Below are positions 56,501-61,182 of a DNA stretch of 64,000 nucleotides, piece after piece; position 1 is the stretch's first letter, and every line of letters begins with the position of its first letter. The position numbers were made by a program, and so were the translations under genes. The stretch is taken from the NCBI GenBank assembly GCA_018398815.1, contig CM031600.1, positions 46,328,570 to 46,392,569 of the forward strand. The letters are read 5' to 3'. The notes under the pieces are model-generated. The model did not search any database. It saw nothing but the letters and a program-made list of their open reading frames with translations, and was not told where the DNA came from. This DNA comes from Conus ventricosus. Its lineage: Eukaryota; Mollusca; Gastropoda; Neogastropoda; Conidae.

Positions 56501-59500
56501 ACACACACACGCACGCACACACGCATGCACACACACACTCTTTTATGTGCCCACGAGCATACACTAACGTATGCACACTCATTGTGGAATGTATTATTGG
56601 GTTGTGTGTGTGTGTGTGTCTGTCTGAGTCTGTGTGTCTATCTGTGTGTGAGATAATAATTATCTTTACATTAAAATTTGAAAGCACCTCATTTTGTTTG
56701 GTCTGTCTTTTAGGACCTGTCCTTCAAGTCCAGGTATGACAAGTTGGATGATGAAGGTAAGTTAGAATCTGCAGAATACAAAACTATTGTAAGCAGAAAC
56801 AACAAAATGAAATGAAAGACAAAATCCATTGATACATTCAGAATGGTAATAGACATTAGAAAAATTGTACTTGGAATATGATTCAAGGTAGTTCAATTCT
56901 TTGATTCCATCTGATCAGGAAAATAGCCCATGAAGTTCATCAGAAACAGCTTCAAACTTAAGAAGAATATTGAATGTATGTTTCAGCCGGGTTTTTATTC
57001 ATGTTTTTTCCCCCCTTTTTTTTTCTTTCTAAAACGTGCCATTCTGTACCATGTGTTTACAGATGCTGAGGTGTCGGAGCTGACTTCACGAATCCCGTCG
57101 TCCTATGTGCGACCTCGGCCACGCTCTGCCAGTCCTGTGCTTACACGCCCATCCTTCAGATCTCGCTATGGCGTGACTCCCTACTATTATTACCCGTCCT
57201 ACTATTCTACGTACTCGGATTATCTGAAGAGAAGGTTGGATGACTACCGCTTGGAGAGGCTGACGGATCCCCTCTATCCCTATTACCCATACTACTCGGT
57301 AACTGCCATTGAGTTTTGTTTTTTGTTTGATGCCATTGCTAACTAAATTATGTATGACTGTGACATCTGGGATTTTTACCTGTTGCTGTTTCTTCTTCAT
57401 TTTTCTAATATTTAAAATTTTTTTTATAGTTCACTGATGTGTGTAGAGCGGCTAAAGTGTGTCTGTATTTTTTTTGCGACATGCAAAGGTTTTGTTGGTT
57501 ATTTTCAAAGTCCCAAAAATAACTGACAGCGGATAAATTGTTCAGGTCGATGCATCAGTCCTGTATCCGTTAAATGTGACATGGAAGTCACAGTACCCCA
57601 TGCAATCCAAGGTGAAACTGTCTTTGCCTTGTGCCTGATGGTAAGGTTGTTAGAAACATTACCAAAAAAATGATATTTCATTTGTTGGAAATCTTTTACT
57701 TTTGTATTTCACAAGTGTTGGATTCTGAGTTCACGTCATCAAGAATACTCTTTGATATTCAGTTAATCTCCAGTTTTTCAGGAAAATATTGCATTTCACC
57801 GTTACTCAGATAATGCATGACACAATGGCTTAACAGATAGATGTTATTTATTGGGGTAGAAATGCAAAAGGAATGATTGTCCACTTGATTAACTTTCTTT
57901 TTAATCTGTTCACAATGTGAGAGATAGTCCTGGTCAAATTCTGTGAGTAGAACAATATTCTGACAAGGTATTGAAACATATAATACTGGGGTGCAAAGAG
58001 GGAGGATAGGGGGAATGCACAGAAAAGAAAAAAAATGGCACAGCACAGAACAAAACAACTTGACTCACTAAATACAATACATTAAATTAAAACACACAAC
58101 ATGTTGCATTATGATACATTGTACAATACAACACAATAGAGCTCAACACAGTGCACTGCATTGTTACATATTGTTCAGTATATCACAATACAATCATACA
58201 AAACTGTTCAGAAATAAGCTTCTAGAACCAGATCTACCACAGACAAATTCTAAACTAAATTTCACTTGATCTGTTATTCTGTTTTTCCATGTGTTTGAGA
58301 AAGAATATGTGTGTTTGTTACTGTATGTGTGTGTGAGGAGTGAGTTAGTGTGTCTGTGTCTGTGTGCATGAGTGAGTGTGTGTGTGTGTGTATGCTTGTT
58401 TGTGTGTGAGCGTATGTGTGTGTGTATGTGCGTGTATACCGTGTATGTATATTTTATTTGTGGTGTACATTACTTCCATAACAACAAAAAAAAGAGTACC
58501 TGGTTCAAGAAACTGTATCCCCCTCTTCCACAACACCCTCTACATGCCCCCATCCACCCCCACCCCCCAATCCCAACTCTCCTTGCTTGCTCCATCTTTC
58601 CCTGTTTCAATGAAACTAAATGTCTTTCTACAATGTTTTCTTTTACAGACATACCGTCGCTATTATTATGATCCCACCTTGGATGATCTTGCGCTGTCAA
58701 CCAGGCTTGCAAAGACCCGGAGGTACTTGTATTGAAATGGTCAGTGTTGTCTTTTTGACTAGCAAGCTCTGTTCCTCAATGTGTGTGTGTGTGTGCGTGC
58801 GTGTGCGCGCAGCACGCACGCACGCATGCTTGAGTCTGATAGTTCCATGATTAATTGTATATCATATACCTTATTGTTCAGTCTGATAGTTCAATGATTA
58901 ATTGTAAATCATATACCTTATTGTTTCTGGTTTTTTTTAAATCTGTCTTTGTTCTTTTGTTATGGGAGCATGCTTTTGGTGAAGTGAATGAATCTGTATC
59001 AAAGGAATAGGTAAGTGTGCCCTGTGTTGCTACATGAGTGACCATTTGCTGCATGATGATGTCAGATGAAAACAAACACACACACACACACACACCTTTT
59101 ACTGAAAGTTGGAAGGTGGACCCCCCAACCCCCACTACCCCACCTTTCCCCCCCACACCTCTCCACTCATGGAAGATTTGTACAAATCCTCTAGAAAAAA
59201 AAAACCTCTACATTTTGTTGAAAAGGAGAGCAGTAGCAATGTTTGGGTGAAGAAATCTGACAGCAGATCACATAGAACATTTGTGAGGTTGCCAGACACA
59301 CATGAGAGAAAGAGACAGACAGACAGACGATGGACAAAACTTTCATGATGTTCCAAACACACTTAGGAGAGAGTGAGAGACAAAGATAGATAGAGAGAGA
59401 GAGATGATGATGAAAAAAGAAATGGAAAGAGAGAGAAGTGAAGGAGAGATTGATTGCAATGTTAATGATAGCTGTATTATCACAACACTTTCATTCAAGA

Positions 59501-60062
59501 GAAATAAAAAAAAAATTTTTTTAAACATCCTAACCTGCAGTATGTTATAACCACAGGCAGGTTGATCTCTCTCAGTTTGTAACATTTTCTGAAATTGCAT
59601 TTTACCAACTCTCACTGGTCATGGCACTCACTGGGGACACTTCCAACACAGCTGAGTCATTTCTTTGCTCTTTGATTTGTCTGGGTTTGTCACGTTTGTT
59701 TGTCATGCGTGAAGAAGACCTAGATGGCAAAACGCGTTGCTTCAATGTTAAGTTTATTCAATTTGTTTGGCGCTCCAGCAACACAAGTTGCATTCTCTTG
59801 CTTCCACTGTCTGTCTGTAACCCCTCGACTTTCAAACTATCGTCTCACATGATCAACAGTTGAGCTTACATGTTTGTGTTTTCCGATTTGCCTCTTGGAC
59901 AGCCCCACAAGCCTCGTCCATGTAGACAGGGGACACTACTGGACTGAGAGGGCCCCCCAGCTGGCTGGAAAATCCCACCAGGAACTTTTTAACAGCAACC
60001 TTAGCAAGAGTTATAACCGTCTGTACCGCAACGCCCGCCCATTGGGTTCCACTCAAGTATAG
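26723..60062 (+). CDS. SPATA6: SPATA6, sperm connecting-piece protein
   Basis: Thirteen exons with matching phases: 26723-26770, 29282-29418, 30128-30175, 46164-46335, 47025-47123, 47734-47780, 49289-49370, 50306-50399, 54285-54334, 56714-56756, 57063-57298, 58649-58722, 59930-60062. About 421 residues. In mouse SPATA6 is needed to form the segmented columns and capitulum of the sperm neck. Family marks: start MPRRALRCCVELNVHA, conserved N-terminal domain (VSAPGVWLPSRED, YLSISILGNYKVTR, then DPAEVADYLE), an Arg/Ser segment (RKSTRRSRSPTRRPR), SASPVLTRPSFRSRYG, a Tyr-rich stretch, and C-terminal HYWTERAPQLAGKSHQELF. Five single-base indels in exons 2-4 break the frame as assembled; they sum to minus 3. 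Exons 5-13 are clean. Intron 3 holds a 14.8-kb Polinton. Exon 7 and 8 boundaries are my best fit. Confidence 0.93.
27541..27610. repeat. Compound (GT)n(GA)n microsatellite
   Basis: GT tract followed directly by GA tract in SPATA6 intron 1. Confidence 0.95.
27644..27915. repeat. Two short tandem duplications in SPATA6 intron 1
   Basis: TCTATGTTGCAATATTGCAA occurs at 27644 and again 57 bp later. GGTAGTTGTACAAAAGATTT occurs at 27737 and 27828, a unit of about 91 bp with near-identical copies. Confidence 0.85.
28420..28530 (-). mobile_element. Penelope-type terminal fragment
   Basis: Contains GGGGGTTAGTTACCGCCAAG, shared with the palindrome at 22562, and a hammerhead-like core on the minus strand. 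No coding part nearby. Confidence 0.6.
28481..28508 (-). ncRNA. Hammerhead-like core
   Basis: Minus strand CTGAAGA, extra A, GACC-CAAGA-GGTC (perfect 4-bp stem II), GAAA. The best-preserved copy of this subtype. Confidence 0.5.
29282..29418 (+). CDS. SPATA6: SPATA6 exon 2 (three indels)
   Basis: 137 bases; 138 expected. One extra T at about 29320 (GATGTTATACC), one missing base in the CCCC run at about 29386 and one missing A in the AAAAA run at about 29402. Allowing for these, 46 codons run phase 0 to phase 0 and align without gaps with the vertebrate N-terminal domain. Confidence 0.9.
29595..29695. repeat. TA/AAT-rich low-complexity tract
   Basis: Dense TA and TAATAA repeats in SPATA6 intron 2. 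Confidence 0.9.
30128..30175 (+). CDS. SPATA6: SPATA6 exon 3 (one indel)
   Basis: Acceptor TTTTTTCAG. As assembled, an in-frame TAG follows GCC at 30143. One missing base there explains it. Continues DPAEVADYLE and leaves in phase 1. Confidence 0.85.
30544..30790. repeat. Polinton left terminal inverted repeat
   Basis: Inverted copy of 45146-45391. The first about 232 bp form an imperfect palindrome: AGAGAATGTAAATATG at the outer edge and its reverse complement ending at 30775. The repeat extends about 15 bp further (CCAGACACATAAAA). Confidence 0.95.
30830..31544 (-). pseudogene. Polinton fibre/virion-type ORF, broken
   Basis: Minus-strand start MYIYITKQNERVFLTYPIEN, followed after frame changes by EREYVFPRSLARILGF and LFNGYPSADSTSMPP. 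This arrangement is familiar from a conserved Polinton ORF of unknown or fibre-like role beside the terminal repeat. Several frame changes; end approximate. Confidence 0.55.
31690..32860 (+). pseudogene. Polinton virion-type ORF with C-terminal membrane segment, broken
   Basis: Frame pieces on + include VPSAWASRPMTFYQNQL, ATFILDESEGLTMPGVHRLN, the open stretch 32422-32676 (LARLKVDFVVGHGLYMLPSD region) and, after another frame change, a hydrophobic stretch (ALVVFLTFTGLAILYFTK) near 32760-32815. I recognise the pattern as a conserved Polinton structural-type protein but cannot say which capsid component it is. Confidence 0.55.
33030..33169 (-). pseudogene. Small Polinton ORF, possible membrane protein
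   Basis: Starts MKTLPGRKNRILFREEGITV and runs into a hydrophobic, frame-broken segment. Opposite strand to the preceding ORF. Function unknown. Confidence 0.35.
33244..33983 (-). pseudogene. Polinton coiled-coil ORF, broken
   Basis: Begins MAEDFDAIDPIEEEEDE, then GPSLQEELEGAGSLLPRQRQ, ELPEVVDPNDFEEDGG, and a long Lys/Glu/Leu-rich coiled coil ending KLMVKGKGS before TAA. A conserved Polinton ORF beside the major capsid gene, probably a virion or assembly protein (inference). At least two frame changes. Confidence 0.55.
34019..35277 (+). pseudogene. Polinton major capsid protein (double jelly-roll type), broken
   Basis: Start MNSYGCDLIHTEKRRNPT. Recognisable pieces: NLGRAIVNHIAIKLEGREVF, AFGNRFCIPLDFE, YAVSDISLEFDVVTNLDW and YGLWLDFRSTFDTG, ending in DAQLNIEENRLKDAAF before TAA. 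About 420 codons, usual for this protein. At least five frame changes. Polinton major capsid proteins adopt the double jelly-roll fold; the assignment rests on recognising the family pattern. It sits directly before the packaging ATPase, as expected. Confidence 0.7.
35310..35842 (+). pseudogene. Polinton packaging ATPase (FtsK/HerA-A32 type), broken
   Basis: Walker A GLLGVGK is at 35361-35381 and Walker B LFIIDDC near 35585-35605. An arginine-containing block SGRHALVSVWLLTQKYNAVL and CLSENYIIRDKDEI follow, ending in TAA. The ATPase drives DNA into capsids. The frame changes exactly at the Walker A lysine, in an AAAA run, and again between Walker A and B. About 177 codons, slightly short. Confidence 0.8.
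35995..36828 (+). pseudogene. Conserved Polinton ORF of unknown function, broken
   Basis: Starts MSRGPESKVELAPKCTAIEL. Later pieces include FITPREGDTSCQNMHLLGIQ, KLVIVITKNGDEINTLAS and YSVDEVLPEGLLRRYV before TAA. Follows the ATPase on the same strand. Multiple frame changes. Confidence 0.5.
36862..37441 (+). pseudogene. Polinton small ORF with hydrophobic centre and charged tail
   Basis: Starts MEVQQF and is frame-broken through a Gly/Ala-rich hydrophobic part. Its last 140 codons are open (37019-37441), with ALASAKLCSLKLRISNLY and a Lys/Gln-rich tail. Resembles small membrane-type ORFs of Polintons. Function unknown. Confidence 0.45.
37473..38539 (-). pseudogene. Polinton retroviral-type integrase, broken and interrupted
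   Basis: N-terminal piece 38539-38282 (YYSPKGYWKGKTAIEKLSKA) and rve catalytic core pieces TVVDMASRYK (first Asp region), YPRLIQVDDGKSFKG (second Asp) and LKHHVTVKRGIP. A C-terminal piece at 37607-37819 contains VRYLYAPGEAEG and IRATDPIWSV. A 59-bp retroposon with its own target duplication (38000-38058) sits in the core, and further single-base frame changes flank it. Integrases of this class insert the element and make 5-6-bp target duplications. Confidence 0.82.
38000..38058 (-). mobile_element. Mini-retroposon inside the integrase
   Basis: Flanked by TGCCTGGAATC (37989-37999) and TGCCTGGGATC (38059-38069), one mismatch. Minus strand starts CAGCCCTGATGTGGCCCTGT and ends in TTATCTTATC. It inserted after the Polinton did. 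Confidence 0.88.
38663..39256 (-). pseudogene. Small conserved Polinton ORF, broken
   Basis: Starts MSEKRLSI; another frame gives HSAVISGLSIGYSVLAKNMF, KMKPADLGRLDIED and later YVNALAFSEAI, ending LSDFYEPSEEQK and TAG. Hydrophobic N-terminal half. Known as a Polinton small ORF; role unknown. Confidence 0.5.
39292..39491 (-). pseudogene. Very small Polinton ORF
   Basis: MSLTLVNYAVPIAGVIVYST, then after one indel KLVATLFLALTTKDYLIKKH and DSLSY before TAA. One hydrophobic segment. It shares the theme of the preceding ORF. Confidence 0.45.
39488..41759 (-). pseudogene. Polinton protein-primed DNA polymerase B, broken and truncated
   Basis: Pieces in order: start MSLTNTSEFEILPASALVKG; IKNPDKHVFYVV; a Cys/His finger with HCWICNKELLGNAVRDHDHI followed by GKFRGAAHNNCNL; IFFHNLRGYDSHFIMQ (exonuclease-region motif); LVRKGVYPYEYMNSWDRFDE; and palm motif A YLDANNLYGWAMSQPLP at 39590-39540. 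It then stops after about 18 more codons. No sequence for motif B or for the motif C aspartates follows before the next ORF, so the catalytic palm is incomplete. The 2.27-kb length is well below a normal Polinton PolB. Many frame changes. Confidence 0.82.
41827..42089 (-). pseudogene. Small Polinton ORF, one indel
   Basis: MAAELSASDLKNCNELF, then a frame change, then a helical stretch ending VLQRLGEE and TAA. Unknown function. Confidence 0.4.
42162..42418 (-). pseudogene. Small Polinton ORF, one indel
   Basis: Begins MKPER; the other frame carries NWKGQRERLRSRFETSITDL and DYMASQDVNLTVSTCPSG before TAG. Unknown function. Confidence 0.35.
42460..43543. mobile_element. piggyBac-type non-autonomous element
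   Basis: TTAA on both sides (42456-42459 and 43544-43547). Terminal inverted repeats CCCGTTCAGTGCC and CCCGTTGAGCGCC. 1,084 bp. TTAA-specific insertion is the mark of piggyBac elements. Inside is a possible transposase N-terminal remnant on the minus strand. Nested in the Polinton. Confidence 0.9.
43100..43312 (-). pseudogene. Possible piggyBac transposase N-terminal remnant
   Basis: 70-codon frame containing RIYTAEQALLMIFD followed by an acidic segment, as at the start of many piggyBac transposases. The DDE core is absent, consistent with an internally deleted derivative. Confidence 0.45.
43600..43732. repeat. (TCTG)n and (CA)n microsatellites
   Basis: TCTG tract followed by a long CA tract (43680-43725), inside the Polinton, right of the piggyBac insertion. 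Confidence 0.95.
44049..44786 (-). CDS. Intact 245-codon Polinton ORF, DUF3102-like C-terminus
   Basis: The only long uninterrupted ORF in the element, next to the right terminal repeat and reading inward. N-terminal 40 residues are Ser/Gln-rich; an alternative start lies five codons in (MASQGSDVSMRSVSAGSD). The C-terminal third is helical: ALFLGHWLQKAKTILKQ, NWESYLKEDLLVEPTRVRRL, YPKFHELAISFNELYSKRK. The W-L-x-K ... W-x-x-(Y/W)-L ... R-R-L arrangement resembles DUF3102-type proteins and putative helix-turn-helix proteins of phages and large transposons (pattern impression only). No signal peptide or membrane segment. Possible roles are DNA binding or end recognition; this is inference. Confidence 0.7.
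   Translation of the reverse strand: MLGKNMASQGSDVSMRSVSAGSDTNITQEMCELLLSSQGKLSDQQTNLVEKYIVYHEAMTNFLKKKLSGEPCSPPLKPKGSISFLFPQQKTELSVEDLDKYLKTRLCELPSKPFDKTKTFESIQEMTPFLHSACYSVKDSEKKSLSQALFLGHWLQKAKTILKQSKTKNWESYLKEDLLVEPTRVRRLIEVSFCFYSYPKFHELAISFNELYSKRKLILKYMQSNPNFKAFWHDTHDVLEPAWQE
44973..45097. repeat. Two 62-bp tandem copies between ORF and right TIR
   Basis: CAGTTCGTTGTCGGGCAGTA begins at 44973 and again at 45035. The copies differ by about one base plus a CAA insertion at the end. Upstream of the intact ORF, so it could be regulatory. Confidence 0.85.
45146..45391. repeat. Polinton right terminal inverted repeat
   Basis: Inverted copy of 30544-30790, closing with CATATTTACATTCTCT before CCAGT. 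The copies are highly similar by eye, suggesting a fairly recent insertion. Confidence 0.95.
45400..46163. other. Remainder of SPATA6 intron 3
   Basis: Non-coding intron with CA tracts at 45990-46044. No exon signals before the acceptor at 46163. Confidence 0.6.
46164..46335 (+). CDS. SPATA6: SPATA6 exon 4 (one indel)
   Basis: Acceptor TTCGTTTCAG, donor GTGAGT. First frame DELVVIELLQLSEYTDGAVR; after one missing base in GCCGGG (about 46240) the second frame gives RDFLFPYPSLAPTYSS and on to SVAFP. Both parts match the family. Confidence 0.9.
46471..46526 (-). mobile_element. 57-bp mini-retroposon with 12-bp target duplication
   Basis: ATGTTTATATCA flanks at 46459-46470 and 46527-46538. Minus strand starts ACAGCCCTGATATGGCCC and ends in TTATC. 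Confidence 0.88.
47025..47123 (+). CDS. SPATA6: SPATA6 exon 5
   Basis: 33 codons, GISPKLEFSTKTVIKESVSP and onward; LEFSTKTVI is a family motif. Donor GTCAGT is unusual but keeps phase 0. Confidence 0.9.
47168..47310. repeat. Two (CA)n microsatellites
   Basis: Long CA tracts at 47170-47229 and 47273-47309 in SPATA6 intron 5. Confidence 0.95.
47734..47780 (+). CDS. SPATA6: SPATA6 exon 6
   Basis: 47 bases, GRKSTRRSRSPTRRP, donor GTGAAA, leaves in phase 2. Basic Arg/Ser segment. Confidence 0.9.
47815..47884. repeat. Perfect 24-bp hairpin after SPATA6 exon 6
   Basis: Arms 47815-47838 and 47861-47884 (GTTGACTGCCAGAACCCAGT and onward) are exact inverted copies around a 22-base AT-rich loop. It begins 35 bases after the exon 6 donor. 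Confidence 0.92.
48500..48860 (-). pseudogene. LINE reverse-transcriptase fragment
   Basis: Minus strand carries STISSISNASKVMLRTILHR, then AEEKAGFCKGRNTTEQIFNL and, in another frame, a piece resembling the following YHVFIDFKKAFD-type region. This is the N-terminal reverse-transcriptase block of LINEs. Decayed and short. Confidence 0.75.
49289..49370 (+). CDS. SPATA6: SPATA6 exon 7
   Basis: Acceptor GATTTCAG. SSSLSRKVTDLSLSDTLETR, then PPFIVRK (family motif). The donor is taken as CGCAAG/GTTGGT because phase 0 then fits exon 8. A longer exon cannot be excluded. Confidence 0.8.
49485..49528 (-). mobile_element. Mini-retroposon, 5'-truncated, 14-bp target duplication
   Basis: TGTATATGTGTGTG flanks at 49471-49484 and 49529-49542. 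Lacks the first about 13 bp of the family. Because the target is a GT repeat, the exact duplication length is uncertain. Confidence 0.8.
50306..50399 (+). CDS. SPATA6: SPATA6 exon 8
   Basis: LGTDLIGRVPGGGPDAHGKS followed by an Arg/Gly/Ser run, donor GTGAGT in phase 1, matching exon 9. The acceptor TGTGCAG has a poor pyrimidine tract. Alternatives lie at 50262 and 50281. Confidence 0.75.
50508..50546. repeat. (GT)n microsatellite
   Basis: Perfect GT tract about 110 bp after SPATA6 exon 8. Confidence 0.95.
51331..51747 (+). CDS. Unassigned Cys-rich ORF in SPATA6 intron 8
   Basis: Open frame to a TGA at 51745. Two C-x2-C pairs (LCLLC and CAVC) separated by RYYHEITRRHRPFVSDYAYK suggest a zinc-ribbon-like unit, followed by a basic Arg/Ser tail (LERSRSRERSDG). 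Codon use looks coding, unlike the surrounding intron. It could be an alternative last exon of SPATA6 or a nested single-exon gene. Exon 8 already joins exon 9 in phase, and I see no acceptor here that fits exon 8. I do not recognise the family. Confidence 0.45.
   Translation, partial: THEIYHTRPTIIMHTNLHHHQQFFRGSPVLDIMPLPYEPLCAESDMCIHSPTLCLLCKENLYTLGTLYPGHTRYYHEITRRHRPFVSDYAYKCAVCNQLNQHSGWNFKRCLCLERSRSRERSDGCYSPLRRVQYAQFC
52750..53045 (+). mobile_element. Long SINE, 3' part
   Basis: Matches the last 300 bp of the copy at 20463-21265 (GGGAGAGCTCACTCATGCCG, TCCTGCGTATGTTGAATC, GGTGCACTGCCACTGAG), ending in a CAA-rich tail. Confidence 0.8.
53251..53307 (-). mobile_element. 57-bp mini-retroposon with 12-bp target duplication
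   Basis: CACAATCAATCT flanks at 53239-53250 and 53308-53319, perfect. Minus strand CAGCCCTGATGTGGCCCTTT to a TTATCCT end. The cleanest copy. Confidence 0.93.
53651..53878. repeat. 113-bp tandem duplication
   Basis: TGTTTTTCAGTTTAGCATAC begins at 53651 and again at 53764, with nearly identical continuations. Confidence 0.85.
54285..54334 (+). CDS. SPATA6: SPATA6 exon 9
   Basis: Acceptor ATTTTTAAG. DDLDLDLLSSRYSLEK, acidic. Donor GTAACT. A minisatellite starts about 30 bp downstream. Confidence 0.85.
54363..55135. repeat. 51-bp minisatellite, about 15 copies
   Basis: Unit contains ATGATGCAATGTGTTATGGT, AGTAAATCATAGCAACCTCA and AGTATAGCAAT. Because 51 is a multiple of three, long frames stay open on both strands; these are artefacts. 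Starts about 30 bp after SPATA6 exon 9. Confidence 0.95.
55202..56090. mobile_element. 889-bp element with GTACTCCCAGTT terminal inverted repeats
   Basis: Ends GTACTCCCAGTTTTC and its inverse AACTGGGAGTAC. Inside, a block of about 205 bp occurs twice (near 55320 and 55530; shares TTTTAGTCCTCACTGGGCTA and TTTCATCCAAATCGGAC). No coding capacity. No clear target duplication, so the superfamily is undetermined. Confidence 0.7.
56276..56302. repeat. (GATA)n microsatellite
   Basis: ATAG tetranucleotide tract in SPATA6 intron 9. Confidence 0.95.
56714..56756 (+). CDS. SPATA6: SPATA6 exon 10
   Basis: DLSFKSRYDKLDDE, acceptor CTTTTAG, donor GTAAGT, phase 0 in and 1 out. Confidence 0.88.
57063..57298 (+). 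CDS. SPATA6: SPATA6 exon 11 (Tyr-rich)
   Basis: 236 bases. Contains PRSASPVLTRPSFRSRYG, matching the vertebrate SPSPVLNR region, then a Tyr/Pro-rich stretch without an obvious vertebrate counterpart. Confidence 0.93.
58320..58450. repeat. (GT)n-rich tract
   Basis: Imperfect GT array in SPATA6 intron 11. Confidence 0.9.
58649..58722 (+). CDS. SPATA6: SPATA6 exon 12
   Basis: TYRRYYYDPTLDDLALSTRL, then AKTR, donor GTACTT in phase 2. Reading through the donor gives RYLY and a stop at 58733-58735, a possible short isoform. Confidence 0.88.
59690..59760 (+). mobile_element. Penelope-type terminal fragment with hammerhead-like motif
   Basis: Contains TGAAGAAGACCTAGATGGC and AAAACGCGTTGCTTCAATG, a relative of the other Penelope-type ends. 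The first core C is absent (GTGAAGA) and GAAA is replaced (CAAAA), so the ribozyme core is degraded. Confidence 0.45.
59930..60062 (+). CDS. SPATA6: SPATA6 exon 13 (C-terminus and stop)
   Basis: Acceptor TGTAGACAG. GHYWTERAPQLAGKSHQELF and NRLYRNARPLGSTQV, then TAG. Matches the conserved SPATA6 tail. Confidence 0.93.
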
Positions 60063-61180
60063 CTTCCTGTCATTTTATGAAACTGTAGACCTTCGTCTTG
60101 GCTTGAAAGACATTTAGTTTTTTTTTTTTTTCAAATGATTTTACGTGTGTGTTTAGTTACATTATAAATGATTTGGTTAGAGAGTATTGGAAATGTAACA
60201 TGTCTTTTTTTTTTTTTTGATTTAGCACCGGGAATGGTTGTATTTATGTATGTATACATACACACCTGTACTATGATTTTATAAGCTAGGCTTTTTTCCA
60301 CATAGTTTGTCTGTATTTAATTCAGTATGTTGTCTGTCATTTGTGGTTTGTTCTGTTATCTGGTTTGAGAAATCATGAAATTCTTTTTTTTTTTTTTTTG
60401 ATCAGCCTGTTAATCATGTTTGTCTGATTGTAACTGAATCATGGCTGGCTTGTTTTTGGAGTTGACACTTGTGTACCATCATGAAATGAGGGTGGGATGG
60501 GATAAGGCAGTTTGCCTCTCCTAATGTACTGTCAGTCTGACGTCATTGTACATTGATGAACATGCACAAAGTAAAGCACCAAGTAGGCTTCCATTCACTT
60601 TGAAGTCGGCACTATCTGAAGTCAAATGACATGTAAATATATTGCACCCTGTTGTTCCAGCTTTTCTTCCTTAGTTGTCACTGTGGTCTGGGCCTCTGGG
60701 GTTTTTTTTTTTTTTTTTTTATAAGACAATTGTAGATTTTTGTATGTTTTTTTTCATCTTGCTGGAATATATTTTTTTGACTTATTTACCTACAAGTCAG
60801 TTTAGGGGCAAGATATTCTCACTGCCAAATGCTGAACGGCTGAGTTTGTACATACATTTGTCATGCACCAGTTTCCAAATTTTTGTTTTTCTCACACTGT
60901 TTGGGACTGATAGTCACTGCTGTCTTTTCAGCTATCTTGTCATTTTTCATGCTTCACTCTCATCTATTGGTCTGTGCATGGTACACGATGGAATCTACAC
61001 CCTCGGCATCATGGCTACTCACAGTCATCGTCACTGAATCGTTTCAGGTCTTTGGAGATTAAAAAAGAAAATCAGTGGAAAAATATTTTATCCACAAAAG
61101 TTTTAATATCCTTTGCGAAGAAGAATAAAAAGAAATGAATTTAATATTTATGGACAGGCATTAAAAAAAAACCACCAAAT
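60063..61180 (+). other. SPATA6: SPATA6 3' UTR (probable)
   Basis: Follows the stop at 60062. AT-rich with T homopolymers. No exon signals. Confidence 0.5.
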
Positions 61181-61182
61181 AA
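61177..61182 (+). terminator. SPATA6: Candidate SPATA6 polyadenylation signal
   Basis: AATAAA followed by GATCTGTG, about 1.1 kb after the stop. Other candidates are possible. Confidence 0.35.
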
